22,367 bases of DNA from a virus: the IMG/VR virus record IMGVR_UViG_3300042891_000963, positions 1-22,367 of that record. One strand, written 5' to 3'. Position 1 is the stretch's first letter. Every line of letters starts with the position of its first letter. The position numbers and the translations under genes are program-made. The notes under the pieces were generated by a model. The model saw only the letters and a program-made list of their open reading frames with translations, had not been told where the DNA came from and did not search any database. Below are positions 1-6,596 of this stretch, in pieces.

Positions 1-11
1 CATGGCGATTG
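1..11 (+). repeat. Left stem-half repeat, copy 1
   Basis: CATGGCGATTG at 1-11 is identical to 327-337. It pairs with 76-84 (or with 371-379). In copy 2 the repeat is preceded by ACCATCACG (318-326), which continues the stem. In copy 1 that part would lie left of the window. Confidence 0.8.
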
Positions 12-82
12 TAGATAGGTTAGCTACCTATGAGGTCTAGCGCTAAAACTTGGTTGATGTGGGTTCGAATCCCACCAGTCGC
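5..82 (+). tRNA. tRNA-like element with degenerate anticodon arm (pseudo-tRNA)
   Basis: The acceptor halves 5-11 and 76-82 pair over 7 bp with one G-U. The T-arm is canonical: stem 59-63/71-75 with loop TTCGAAT at 64-70. The spacing from T-arm to acceptor is exactly right for a tRNA. The rest is abnormal. The D region forms a 6-bp hairpin (15-20/26-31) with a 5-nt loop, and no 5-bp stem with a 7-nt anticodon loop can be drawn; the best is a 4-bp stem (33-36/48-51) with an 11-nt loop. No CCA tail follows. I cannot assign an anticodon. It may be a decayed tRNA, or a tRNA-like module inside a larger RNA, since its acceptor strands belong to repeats seen again at 327-391. Confidence 0.5.
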
Positions 83-96
83 CAGCCGTGATGGTT
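76..96 (+). repeat. Right stem-half repeat, copy 1
   Basis: These 21 bases are identical to 371-391. The first 9 (76-84) pair with 329-337, and 87-95 pair with 318-326. Together they make an 18-bp helix with a 2x2 interruption that would enclose 97-317. The same bases 76-82 also close the tRNA-like fold with 5-11. Confidence 0.85.
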
Positions 97-317
97 AGGG
101 AGGTAGGCTTAGTAGTAGCCATCCTTTAAAGAGTAGGTGATATGCGGGGGCGAAATTCTTGAAACGAAGCCGATGCTAATGAACCATGTACGAGCCGATA
201 AGACGGGCATGGTGACGGGAAGCGGTATCGGGAATGGCCTGGCCGGACGGACAGAAAGGGACAATAGCCTTTTAGTGTAACAACACACCTCCATCATGAC
301 AGCTTGGAAAGACAAGC

Positions 318-391
318 ACCATCACGCATGGCGATTGGAATATCCGACGCACCGGGTACACGGTAACCGGCAGTCGCCAGCCGTGATGGTT
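318..391 (+). repeat. Stem-sharing hairpin unit, copy 2
   Basis: The left arm 318-337 and right arm 371-390 pair over 18 bp (318-326 with 382-390; 329-337 with 371-379), leaving a 33-nt loop at 338-370. Inside the loop, CCGG at 352-355 can pair with 367-370. Both arms repeat sequence from the first unit (1-11 and 76-96), but the loop is unrelated to the tRNA-like insert there. The stem is therefore conserved and the insert is variable. Bases 384-391 also belong to the closing helix of the next domain, so the two folds compete. Confidence 0.7.
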
Positions 392-490
392 TTGGCCGGT
401 GTCCTCCAGCACCGGAAAAAGGCTGGAGTCAGTCTCTTGTTGTGAACCTTCGGGCCTCGCATTTACCGGAAGGTCAAGCCAGAGCCATCA
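384..490 (+). ncRNA. Closed RNA domain with H-type pseudoknot
   Basis: The closing helix is 384-391 with 483-490 (8 bp, one G-U), extended by 393-396 with 478-481. Inside, 397-401 pairs with 410-414. That hairpin's loop (404-409, CTCCAG) is complementary to CTGGAG at 423-428, giving a 6-bp pseudoknot. A second hairpin pairs 446-451 with 469-474, extended by GG/CC across one bulge. The domain ends 32 nt before the first gene. No T-run follows at a terminator-like distance, so it looks like an RNA domain or leader and not a simple terminator. Confidence 0.6.
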
Positions 491-522
491 GCAAATTTTT
501 ATTAACCTATTGAGGACAGATC

Positions 523-936
523 ATGCCATTAGAACAAGCGATTCAAGAAAATACAGCGGCTCTTCATAGCCTCCTTGCCTTCCTGCAATCTGGAAGCGCA
601 CCAACTCTCGCCATCCGTGATGGTGGCGAGGTCAACCAACCCCAGGCAGCGGTGGGTGAAAACACTGCCAGCGACATGGCCGAAGCCTATCCGGCAAAGC
701 CCGAAGTCGCCGCCAAGAAAACCGCCAAAAGTAGCGCAAAAGCTGAAGATGAGCAGCCAGCTACCGAGGCGGAAGGCGTTACTTACGATCAAGCAGCAAA
801 GGCCATTCAAGAATTGGCCAAAGCTAAAGGCCGCGATGCCGCCATTGAAGTGCTTAAAAATTTCGGCGCAGCCAAACTGCCAGAAGTCAAAGAGTCAGAC
901 TTCGCCGCAGTCGTAGCGGCTTGCGAGGCCGCATGA
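523..936 (+). CDS. Hypothetical phage protein with Ala/Lys-rich linker
   Basis: This 137-residue soluble protein is the first gene of the rightward cluster. ATG 523 has GAGGAC about 8 nt upstream. It has three parts. Residues 1-30 are a short helical start. Residues 40-85 are a low-complexity Ala/Lys/Glu/Pro linker. Residues 85-135 are a compact helical C-terminus with the look of a small binding domain (AAKAIQELAKAKGRDAAIEV, then LPEVKESDFAAVVAACEAA). Similar N-terminal starts occur in phage proteins encoded beside DUF2800/DUF2815 genes, but I do not recognise a named family. By context it may serve replication or recombination. It overlaps the next gene by 4 nt (ATGA). Confidence 0.8.
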   Translation: MPLEQAIQENTAALHSLLAFLQSGSAPTLAIRDGGEVNQPQAAVGENTASDMAEAYPAKPEVAAKKTAKSSAKAEDEQPATEAEGVTYDQAAKAIQELAKAKGRDAAIEVLKNFGAAKLPEVKESDFAAVVAACEAA

Positions 937-1070
937 AAAAGTGGCGCAAAGAAGGAATCGGTAAAAAAGCAAAGAACTTAAACCCCCCTTTGCCAAAAGG
1001 CGTTGGTGTGCTTTTTACAAAATGGCCGTGGTTACTAGCCCGTGCTGGAATTATTCTGGAGAAACCGTAA
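933..1070 (+). CDS. Small basic hypothetical protein (45 aa)
   Basis: ATG 933 overlaps the preceding stop as ATGA, and the TAA stop shares its last base with the ATG of the DUF2800 gene (TAATG). The gene therefore fits exactly between its neighbours, which is the main evidence that it is real. The product is Lys-rich at the N-terminus (MKKWRKEGIGKKAKN). It then has a short hydrophobic stretch around residues 24-42 (VGVLFTKWPWLLARAGIIL), too broken to be a confident membrane segment. A GAGG lies about 8 nt upstream. The function is unknown. Confidence 0.6.
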   Translation: MKKWRKEGIGKKAKNLNPPLPKGVGVLFTKWPWLLARAGIILEKP

Positions 1071-2338
1071 TGGCACACGCCAAACTTAGCCCCAGCGCAG
1101 CACACCGCTGGATCCCATGCCCTGGCAGTGTCTTTTTATCCGAAGGGATACCAGACACCTCAAGCCAATTCGCAGACGAAGGCAGCGCGGCGCATTTCCT
1201 AGCGTCCACCTGTTTGATCGAGCGCGTTGATGCCAAGGAATACCTGAACAAAACAATTGCCGTCCATAGCGAAGGCGAGATCTGGGTGAAAGGCGACGAG
1301 GCTTTGCCACGCGGCTACAACCTGTTTCACGTCAACCATGAGATGGTCGAGAACGTCCAAGTCTATCTGGATTTGGTACGCGGCGAAGCCGGTGATCTGT
1401 ACGTCGAGCAAAAGTATAGCATCGGCCACATCACCAGCGAAGCTGGTGCCAAAGGCACAGCCGACGCGGTCATCATCAACGGCACCAAGTTGACGATCAT
1501 CGATTTGAAATATGGCCGAGGTGTAAAGGTAGACGCACAAAGCAATTTGCAACTCGGACTCTACGCAGCCGGTGCCATTGAGCATTGGGCATTTTGCGAA
1601 GAGTTCGACGAAATCGAATTGATTATCTGCCAACCACGCATCGACCACATTGATCGCTGGATAACCGGCCAAGGCTGGATCCAAGAGATCTGCAAGCTGG
1701 CCAGCGAATCGGCAGGGAAAGCCTTAAGCCAGACCAGCGAATCCGGTTTCTACTGGCCTGGTGAAAAGCAATGCGGTTTTTGCAAAGCGAAAGGCAAATG
1801 CGCTGCGCTCACAGAGAAAGTGATGGAAACCATCACCGACGAGTTTGTCGATCTGGACGCGCCAATCGCGCCGCAAATTGAAGCGGCAACCAGCGACGCA
1901 TTAACTAACGATCAAATTGGCAACTTGCTTGCATCGATGGATTTCATCGAAAGCTGGTGCAAAGGCATACGGGCGCAAGCCGAAGCCGAGCTGTTTGCCG
2001 GACGTGACGTGCCAGGTTTCAAACTGGTTGAAGGTCGCCGAGGTGCAAGAGCATGGGGCGACGCTGCCGAAGTCGAATCTGAAATGAAAAAGATGCGGAT
2101 CAAACAAGACGTGATGTACGACTTGAAATTGATAAGCCCAACGTCAGCGGAGGAAGCCTTCAAAGACGGCACCATCGGCCCGCGTCAATGGCCTAAGTTG
2201 CAGTCAATGATTACCCAAGCGCAAGGCAAACCCAGTGTTGCGCCCGCATCAGACAAACGGCCCGCGTTGGTACTGCAAGCGGCCGAGGATGAGTTCGAGA
2301 ACCTAGCGCAACCCGAAGCGTTCGAGGACTTGGTATGA
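1070..2338 (+). CDS. DUF2800 family PD-(D/E)XK exonuclease-like protein
   Basis: The 422-residue product begins MAHAKLSPSAAHRWIPCPGS, the usual start of this phage family. ATG 1070 is preferred over an in-frame ATG 48 nt upstream because GGAGAA sits about 8 nt before it and the family begins there. The nuclease core is visible: GTADAVI near residue 128, then IIDLKYGRG near 142, giving the Asp and Asp-x-Lys pattern of PD-(D/E)XK enzymes. Four cysteines (17, 235, 238, 244) could hold an iron-sulphur cluster as in Cas4/AddB-type nucleases; that is inference. Its usual genomic partners are the DUF2815 protein and family-A polymerase, both just downstream, so a role in DNA end processing during replication or recombination is likely. 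Confidence 0.85.
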   Translation: MAHAKLSPSAAHRWIPCPGSVFLSEGIPDTSSQFADEGSAAHFLASTCLIERVDAKEYLNKTIAVHSEGEIWVKGDEALPRGYNLFHVNHEMVENVQVYLDLVRGEAGDLYVEQKYSIGHITSEAGAKGTADAVIINGTKLTIIDLKYGRGVKVDAQSNLQLGLYAAGAIEHWAFCEEFDEIELIICQPRIDHIDRWITGQGWIQEICKLASESAGKALSQTSESGFYWPGEKQCGFCKAKGKCAALTEKVMETITDEFVDLDAPIAPQIEAATSDALTNDQIGNLLASMDFIESWCKGIRAQAEAELFAGRDVPGFKLVEGRRGARAWGDAAEVESEMKKMRIKQDVMYDLKLISPTSAEEAFKDGTIGPRQWPKLQSMITQAQGKPSVAPASDKRPALVLQAAEDEFENLAQPEAFEDLV

Positions 2339-2505
2339 CCGCACCCGTGCCGCAAGAGTCAACCCTCTTACCGCCACTAGCAAGAAAGCTATTGCAGGAC
2401 GCGGCACGGGTGAAGAACACGGCTGACGATCCTTTGGCGCGGCAACGCGCCATCGGAATCGCCACCAAAAAAGTTAAACAGATGTATCCACTATTTTTTA
2501 AATGA
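2335..2505 (+). CDS. Small hypothetical protein (56 aa)
   Basis: ATG 2335 overlaps the DUF2800 stop (ATGA), and the stop lies 10 nt before the ssDNA-binding gene. The product is a basic, helix-rich protein: a Pro/Leu-rich start (MTAPVPQESTLLPPLARKLL), then a Lys/Arg/Ala segment ending KKVKQMYPLFFK. The tight fit between two recognised genes supports a real gene. I recognise no domain. By position it may assist the exonuclease or the SSB. Confidence 0.6.
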   Translation: MTAPVPQESTLLPPLARKLLQDAARVKNTADDPLARQRAIGIATKKVKQMYPLFFK

Positions 2506-2515
2506 GGTAATCAAC

Positions 2516-3067
2516 ATGGCTCTAAGAATCAACAACGCCCGTTTGGCGTTCCCACAATTGTTCGAAGCAAAGACAGTCAACGGTGAAGGTGAACCGGCTT
2601 TTTCCGCTGCGCTTTTGATCGATCCTAAAGATCCACAGATCCCAGCAATCAAAGCCGCGATCGAAGAAGTCGCCCGTGAAAAATGGGGCGCAAAAGCCGA
2701 AGAGAACATGAAGCGCATTATTGCAAGCGATAAAACCGCATTGCACAACGGCGACTTGAAGTCTGAATACGAAGGCTTCCAAGGGATGCTTTACATTAGC
2801 GCGCGCAATAAGACACGCCCGCTGGTCATCGATAAAGACAAAACGCCTTTGAACCAAGTAGACGGCAAACCGTACGCGGGTTGCTACGTCAACGCTTCTA
2901 TCGAACTATGGGCGCAGGACAACAAATACGGCAAGCGCATCAATGCCAGCCTTCGCGGTATCCAGTTTGTTAAAGACGGAGATGCCTTCGCCGGTGGTGG
3001 TACTGCGAAAGACGACGAGTTCGACGACATCGCAGAAGGTGCAACCGCAGAAGCAGATTTGTGGTGA
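2516..3067 (+). CDS. DUF2815 phage single-stranded DNA-binding protein
   Basis: The product has 183 residues. The start MALRINNARLAFPQLFEAKT and the segment ALLIDPKDPQ are typical of the DUF2815 (Enc34-type) phage SSB family, an OB-fold protein that coats single-stranded DNA during replication. The C-terminus is strongly acidic (AKDDEFDDIAEGATAEADLW) and ends in an aromatic residue. This arrangement is common in SSBs for recruiting partner proteins. The start has AGGT about 6 nt upstream. It lies between the DUF2800 nuclease and the polymerase, the standard order for this module. The family call is strong; partner recruitment by the tail is inferred. Confidence 0.88.
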   Translation: MALRINNARLAFPQLFEAKTVNGEGEPAFSAALLIDPKDPQIPAIKAAIEEVAREKWGAKAEENMKRIIASDKTALHNGDLKSEYEGFQGMLYISARNKTRPLVIDKDKTPLNQVDGKPYAGCYVNASIELWAQDNKYGKRINASLRGIQFVKDGDAFAGGGTAKDDEFDDIAEGATAEADLW

Positions 3068-3071
3068 TCTC

Positions 3072-3251
3072 ATGGCCTTGATCGTCATCACCATTCAAGA
3101 CAACGAGAGCGGCGAAGTTTCGGTCAGCGCGGTATGCGAGCCTGTGCTATGTGGGGATGAGGCAACCCCCGCCCAGCGCGTTGCTGCCAACATGATCTCA
3201 TCAATCGGTGACAAGCCGAAAGACGAAAGCCGAATCCAACTACTTAGCTGA
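3072..3251 (+). CDS. Small hypothetical protein (59 aa)
   Basis: ATG 3072 lies 4 nt after the SSB stop, with GGTGAT about 6 nt upstream overlapping the end of that gene. The product is acidic and soluble (MALIVITIQDNESGEVSVSA, then VCEPVLCGDEATPAQRVAAN). It has a predicted beta strand followed by a helix, and a Cys pair near residues 21 and 26. I do not recognise it. It could be a small accessory protein of the replication module. Confidence 0.65.
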   Translation: MALIVITIQDNESGEVSVSAVCEPVLCGDEATPAQRVAANMISSIGDKPKDESRIQLLS

Positions 3252-3260
3252 GAATTAACC

Positions 3261-3407
3261 ATGAGCAACCAAGATCTTGAAGATGTTTTGCGCACGTATG
3301 ACTTGGAACTTAAGCACGCGACAGAACGCACAACGCTGTTTCGTTTGCTGACCGCTTTGTTTTTAAGCACCACCCTGGTGTTGTCTTACTTGTTAATTGA
3401 ATCCTGA
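3261..3407 (+). CDS. Small single-span membrane protein (48 aa)
   Basis: The gene starts at ATG 3261 after a 9-nt gap. The N-terminal half is charged and helical (MSNQDLEDVLRTYDLELKHA). Residues 26-46 form one hydrophobic segment (LFRLLTALFLSTTLVLSYLL) that would cross the inner membrane, placing the charged part in the cytoplasm. The ribosome site is weak. Its place among packed early genes and clean membrane architecture support it. The role is unknown; small early phage membrane proteins sometimes act in host takeover or exclusion. Confidence 0.6.
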   Translation: MSNQDLEDVLRTYDLELKHATERTTLFRLLTALFLSTTLVLSYLLIES

Positions 3408-3419
3408 TAGAGAAAGTGA

Positions 3420-5480
3420 ATGAGCATCTTGTACCTTGACCTTGAAACCTATTGCGAAACGCCGATTAAAAACGGCGCACATCGCTACGCTGAAAACGTA
3501 GAGATACTGCTGTTTGCCTACGCGATCGACGAAGGCCCGGTCAAGGTATGGGATTGCACACAAGACTTGCAGATCCCCGCAGAGTTAGACCTCGCGCTTC
3601 GTAGTTCAACCACCACGGTGTGCGCGCATAACACCGGCTTTGATAGAACGGTGTTAAAACACCGCGGCTACTTTATTGCACGCTACCCAAACCGCTGGAT
3701 CGACACGATGGTGCAAGCAATGGCCCATTCCTTACCTGGCGGTTTAGGTGATCTGTGCGACATCTTGGGCGTCGATGCTGACCAGGCGAAGGATAAGGAA
3801 GGCAGACAGCTAGTGATGCTGTTCTGTAAACCGCGACCTACCAGCAGCAAGATCCACCGCGCAACGCGCGAAACCCACCCAGTCGAATGGGAAAAATTTG
3901 TTGCCTACGCGGGCCGCGACATTGAAGCCATGCGTGCGATTAAAAAGAAAATGCCAATCTGGAATTACCAAGGCGACGAGTTGGCGCTATGGCACCTCGA
4001 TCAAAAGATCAACGATCGCGGCGTGATGGTGGATGTTGAGTTGGCCCGCGCTGCGATCCGTGCAGTAGACCGCGCGCAGAAAGGACACGCCAAGCGCGTG
4101 CAAGAAATGACCGGCGGCGCAGTGCAAGCCGCCACCCAACGCGACGCATTGTTAAAGCATTTGCTTGAAGCCTATGACGTTGAGTTGCCGGATATGCAGC
4201 AATCAACATTAGAGCGCAGGATCAACGACACCAGTTTACCGGTGGAGTTGCGCGAGTTGTTGGCGATCCGTGTTGCGGCGAGTTCAACTAGCACCGCTAA
4301 ATACCGCACCCTAATTAACGGTGTCAGTAGCGACGACCGATTGCGCGGCACCTTGCAGTTTGACGGTGCAAGTCGGACAGGCCGTTGGGCCGGTCGGTTG
4401 TTTCAACCCCAGAATTTACCGCGCCCTGTTTTAAAGCAGGACAAAATCGATCTAGGCATCGCCGCCATGAAATCGGACAGCGAAGATTTAATCTTCGACG
4501 ACGTGATGCAATTGACCAGTAGCGCGATTCGCGGTTGCCTAATTGCACCCGAAGGTAAAAAGCTAGTGGTCGCCGATTTATCCAACATCGAAGGCCGCGT
4601 GTTGGCTTGGCTTGCCGGGGAAGATTGGAAGATCAAAGCCTTTGAAGATTTTGACCAAGGCACCGGCCACGATCTGTACAAACTCGCCTATGCCAAATCG
4701 TTTGGCATCAAGCCCGAAGACGTCACCAAGGACGATCGCCAAGTCGGTAAAGTGCAAGAGCTGGCGCTTGGCTACGAAGGCGGTGTCGGCGCGTTCTTAA
4801 CCTTCGCCGCTGCCTACGGCATCGACCTTGAAGCGATGGGCGATCAAGCCTGGTCAACGATACCGGACGACATCAAGGCAGAAACCGCAAGAGGTTACGG
4901 CTACGCGGTCAAACGCAACGCCACCTTTGGATTATCAAGCCGCGCGTGGCAAACGTGCGACGCTTTCAAACGCTCTTGGCGCAACGCCCACCCAAACGTG
5001 GTGGCGTTCTGGGCAGAACTGCAAGACTCGGTGATTGTTGCCCTTAGCAATAAAGGCACGTCCTTCGCTTGCCGCCGTTTGGTTGTGCGATGTGACGGCG
5101 CCTGGCTTCGAATCCGTTTACCCAGCGGCCGCTGCCTGTGCTACCCCAGCGCGCAGATGCGGGACAGCAAGATCACCTACAAAGGGATCAACCAGTATTC
5201 GCGCAAGTGGTCGTCGTTGCAAACCTACGGCGGCAAGCTGGCGGAGAACGTCACACAGGCAGTTGCCCGCGACGTACTGGCGGCGAGCATGGCACCAATT
5301 GAGGTTGCCGGTTATGAAATCGTTTTGACGGTTCACGACGAGATCATCGCCGAAGCCCCTGGCCAACCCCACTACAACGCGGATCACCTATCCGCCTTGA
5401 TGGTGGACAAACCCCAATGGGCTGACGGCTTGCCTTTAGCGGCGGCCGGATTTGAAGCCTACAGATACCGGAAAGACTAA
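3420..5480 (+). CDS. Family A DNA polymerase with 3'-5' exonuclease
   Basis: This 686-residue protein is the phage replicative polymerase. The N-terminal proofreading domain shows exo I DLETYCE (Asp7, Glu9), exo II AHNTGFDRTVL near 69-79, and exo III YAGRDIEAM near 163-171. The polymerase domain has GASRTGRWAGRLFQPQNLPR near 313-332, motif A VVADLSNIEGRVLAWL near 383-398, motif B KVQELALGYEGGVGAF near 443-458, and motif C LTVHDEII near 636-643. All catalytic acidic residues are present. There is no 5'-3' exonuclease domain, as is normal for phage versions. It follows the nuclease and SSB genes and shares its final base with the next start (TAATG). The function is secure. Confidence 0.96.
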   Translation: MSILYLDLETYCETPIKNGAHRYAENVEILLFAYAIDEGPVKVWDCTQDLQIPAELDLALRSSTTTVCAHNTGFDRTVLKHRGYFIARYPNRWIDTMVQAMAHSLPGGLGDLCDILGVDADQAKDKEGRQLVMLFCKPRPTSSKIHRATRETHPVEWEKFVAYAGRDIEAMRAIKKKMPIWNYQGDELALWHLDQKINDRGVMVDVELARAAIRAVDRAQKGHAKRVQEMTGGAVQAATQRDALLKHLLEAYDVELPDMQQSTLERRINDTSLPVELRELLAIRVAASSTSTAKYRTLINGVSSDDRLRGTLQFDGASRTGRWAGRLFQPQNLPRPVLKQDKIDLGIAAMKSDSEDLIFDDVMQLTSSAIRGCLIAPEGKKLVVADLSNIEGRVLAWLAGEDWKIKAFEDFDQGTGHDLYKLAYAKSFGIKPEDVTKDDRQVGKVQELALGYEGGVGAFLTFAAAYGIDLEAMGDQAWSTIPDDIKAETARGYGYAVKRNATFGLSSRAWQTCDAFKRSWRNAHPNVVAFWAELQDSVIVALSNKGTSFACRRLVVRCDGAWLRIRLPSGRCLCYPSAQMRDSKITYKGINQYSRKWSSLQTYGGKLAENVTQAVARDVLAASMAPIEVAGYEIVLTVHDEIIAEAPGQPHYNADHLSALMVDKPQWADGLPLAAAGFEAYRYRKD

Positions 5481-5773
5481 TGAGTATTTTTTGCAAAGAA
5501 GTTATACACGAAGGCCACCAGTTCGTTGCGATGAAAGTAACGGACGAACAAGAAGGCCACCCGATGGTAATGGTGTGGTTCGATCCACAGGACGAACGGC
5601 TGGACATCAGCGCACAGCGTTTTAAGTTTGAGAACGTGGACGACCGCAACAAAGCCTTCGATATGCTCACTGACGATTTGATAATCGACATGGGAACACG
5701 CGCACTAGCAGACGTGAAAGAACTATTGGATAGCCAAGATGACCAGACTAATCAGGCTGAGAGATTACGGTAA
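5480..5773 (+). CDS. Hypothetical protein (97 aa)
   Basis: The start overlaps the polymerase stop (TAATG), implying translational coupling. The product is acidic and soluble. Its first half is predicted beta-rich (HQFVAMKVTDEQEGHPMVMV), and a helical, very acidic end (LTDDLIIDMGTRALADVKEL) follows. No cofactor or catalytic motif stands out. Its coupling to the polymerase suggests a replication accessory role, but that is only context. Its last 35 nt overlap the next gene. Confidence 0.75.
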   Translation: MSIFCKEVIHEGHQFVAMKVTDEQEGHPMVMVWFDPQDERLDISAQRFKFENVDDRNKAFDMLTDDLIIDMGTRALADVKELLDSQDDQTNQAERLR

Positions 5774-5912
5774 GGAGTTGCAACGCGCAAAGCGATCGAG
5801 TGGCGGCCTTCCAGCCACTCCCAATTGCGAGATCTGCGGTAAACACCGAGGCGATAAGAAAGTCAGCCACAAACGATGCCATCGAATTAAACAAGCGCGA
5901 GGTTTTAAATGA
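5739..5912 (+). CDS. Small Cys/His zinc-ribbon-like protein (57 aa)
   Basis: ATG 5739 lies within the end of the previous gene, in another frame, and the stop overlaps the next start (ATGA). The product is strongly basic. A likely zinc-binding set is visible: CEIC near residues 30-33, followed by HKRCH near 43-47. Such small basic Cys/His proteins are common in phage early regions, where they may bind nucleic acid. The ribosome site (GGAT) is weak and the 35-nt overlap is large, but the Cys/His pattern argues for a real gene. A second protein of similar design lies at 9799-10071. Confidence 0.6.
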   Translation: MTRLIRLRDYGKELQRAKRSSGGLPATPNCEICGKHRGDKKVSHKRCHRIKQARGFK

Positions 5913-6166
5913 GCAAAGATTTAGAAGGCTATGCAAGTTTTAAAGATTGGCTTCTGGCGCAAATCGATTTGGCGTTGCTTGTTGCTTTACCGGAAAACGC
6001 CGCGCCCTTTGGGTACGTTCACTTTGAGCTGCCAATTGTTGGCACAAAATACAAAGTGCTTAATACCCAGCAGCATCTTGAATGGTTTAAAAAGAAAGTG
6101 AGCAGGTGTGGCAAAGGCTTAGGCCCGGTAGCAACTAAAAGAGCGATAGCAAGGTTGGGAAAATGA
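5909..6166 (+). CDS. Hypothetical protein (85 aa)
   Basis: ATG 5909 overlaps the previous stop and the stop overlaps the VRR-NUC start (both ATGA), so it is locked into the operon. The product is small and mixed helix/strand: an amphipathic N-terminal helix (FKDWLLAQIDLALLVALPEN), a central beta-rich segment (FGYVHFELPIVGTKYKVL), and a basic C-terminus (ATKRAIARLGK) that might touch nucleic acid. I recognise no family. Confidence 0.7.
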   Translation: MSKDLEGYASFKDWLLAQIDLALLVALPENAAPFGYVHFELPIVGTKYKVLNTQQHLEWFKKKVSRCGKGLGPVATKRAIARLGK

Positions 6167-6453
6167 GAGAGATTGAAGTTGAAGATTACTTAATCGAGCA
6201 AGCCAAGGCCATCGGTGGCGAGGTTCGCAAGTTGCGCTGGATTGGTCGCAACGGTGCGCCGGATCGCGTCATCATGTTTGAAGGCAAGACGATATGGGTT
6301 GAGTTGAAACGCCCAGGCACAAAGCGCGCCAACCCGCACCAGATCCGCGAGCATGAACGTATGCGACGCGCTGGGCAAACCGTGGTGGTGATTGATTCTT
6401 TCGAAGGTGTAGACAAACTGATCGTTGAAGTATCAGTTGGAGGTTTGTTATGA
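6163..6453 (+). CDS. VRR-NUC domain nuclease
   Basis: The 96-residue stand-alone VRR-NUC protein is a PD-(D/E)XK-type nuclease found in many phages and related to the FAN1 nuclease domain. Visible motifs are Glu near the start (EIEVEDYLIEQA), NGAPDRVIMF near residues 30-39 (the catalytic Asp), WVELKRPG near 46-53 (Glu-x-Lys), and NPHQIREHERMRRAGQTVVV, which is the usual helix and strand after the active site. Phage versions are thought to cut branched or structured DNA in replication or recombination; the substrate here is inferred. It overlaps both neighbours by ATGA. Confidence 0.92.
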   Translation: MREIEVEDYLIEQAKAIGGEVRKLRWIGRNGAPDRVIMFEGKTIWVELKRPGTKRANPHQIREHERMRRAGQTVVVIDSFEGVDKLIVEVSVGGLL

Positions 6454-6596
6454 GTCGTTTCATTATCAGCCTATTACTTTCACCCTTGATTATTCTGATT
6501 GCGCTCGGTGGCGTTTGCTGGATCCTTGTCGGTCGAAGCATGGAACTAATGCTCGAAGCGGAAAGCGACGATGCAAGGTTGGGGGGAGAGGAATGA
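6450..6596 (+). CDS. Small membrane-anchored protein (48 aa)
   Basis: ATG 6450 overlaps the VRR-NUC stop (ATGA), with GGAGGT about 5 nt upstream, a strong ribosome site. Residues 4-27 are hydrophobic (FIISLLLSPLIILIALGGVC) and form one membrane span, followed by an acidic tail (MELMLEAESDDARLGGEE). The stop overlaps the next gene by ATGA. The function is unknown. It is not a typical lysis gene by location, since it sits in the replication cluster. Confidence 0.7.
   Translation: MSRFIISLLLSPLIILIALGGVCWILVGRSMELMLEAESDDARLGGEE

Larger units (their letters stand above)
1..490 (+). ncRNA. Candidate large structured phage RNA (left-edge region)
   Basis: This stretch has no ORF with a plausible start and ribosome site, but it folds well by eye. 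Visible elements are a tRNA-like fold (5-82), an 18-bp helix joining 76-95 to 318-337, hairpins at 101-125, 183-213, 275-286 and 302-317, a repeated hairpin at 318-391, and a pseudoknotted domain at 384-490. It precedes a rightward replication operon and lies on the same strand. Large ornate RNAs of the GOLLD and ROOL classes occur in phages near tRNA genes, so one of these is a reasonable guess. The pairings are read from the sequence; the class assignment is inference. It probably continues left of the window, because the first repeat is cut at position 1. The strand is taken from the T-arm orientation. It could instead be several separate small RNAs. Confidence 0.5.

Noticed and set aside
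109-315. 68-residue ORF on the minus strand in the left non-coding region
   Set aside because: No ribosome site, no recognisable protein character, and it lies across strong RNA stems.
97-317. Group I or group II intron
   Set aside because: No convincing intron core or domain V, and no split gene on either side.
1-391. CRISPR array
   Set aside because: Only two copies, with unequal spacing and complementary halves; these are stem arms, not repeat-spacer units.
1-490. tmRNA (including the permuted, two-piece type)
   Set aside because: No alanine-tag reading frame or resume codon, and no G-U at the usual acceptor place; the repeats do not fit the known permuted layout.
1022-1069. Upstream ATG for the DUF2800 gene
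   Set aside because: The extra 16 residues are not family-like; ATG 1070 has a good ribosome site and TAATG coupling.
6425-6592. Upstream ATG for the TGT-like gene
   Set aside because: It would overlap a membrane-protein gene by 147 nt; ATG 6593 has a strong ribosome site and ATGA coupling.
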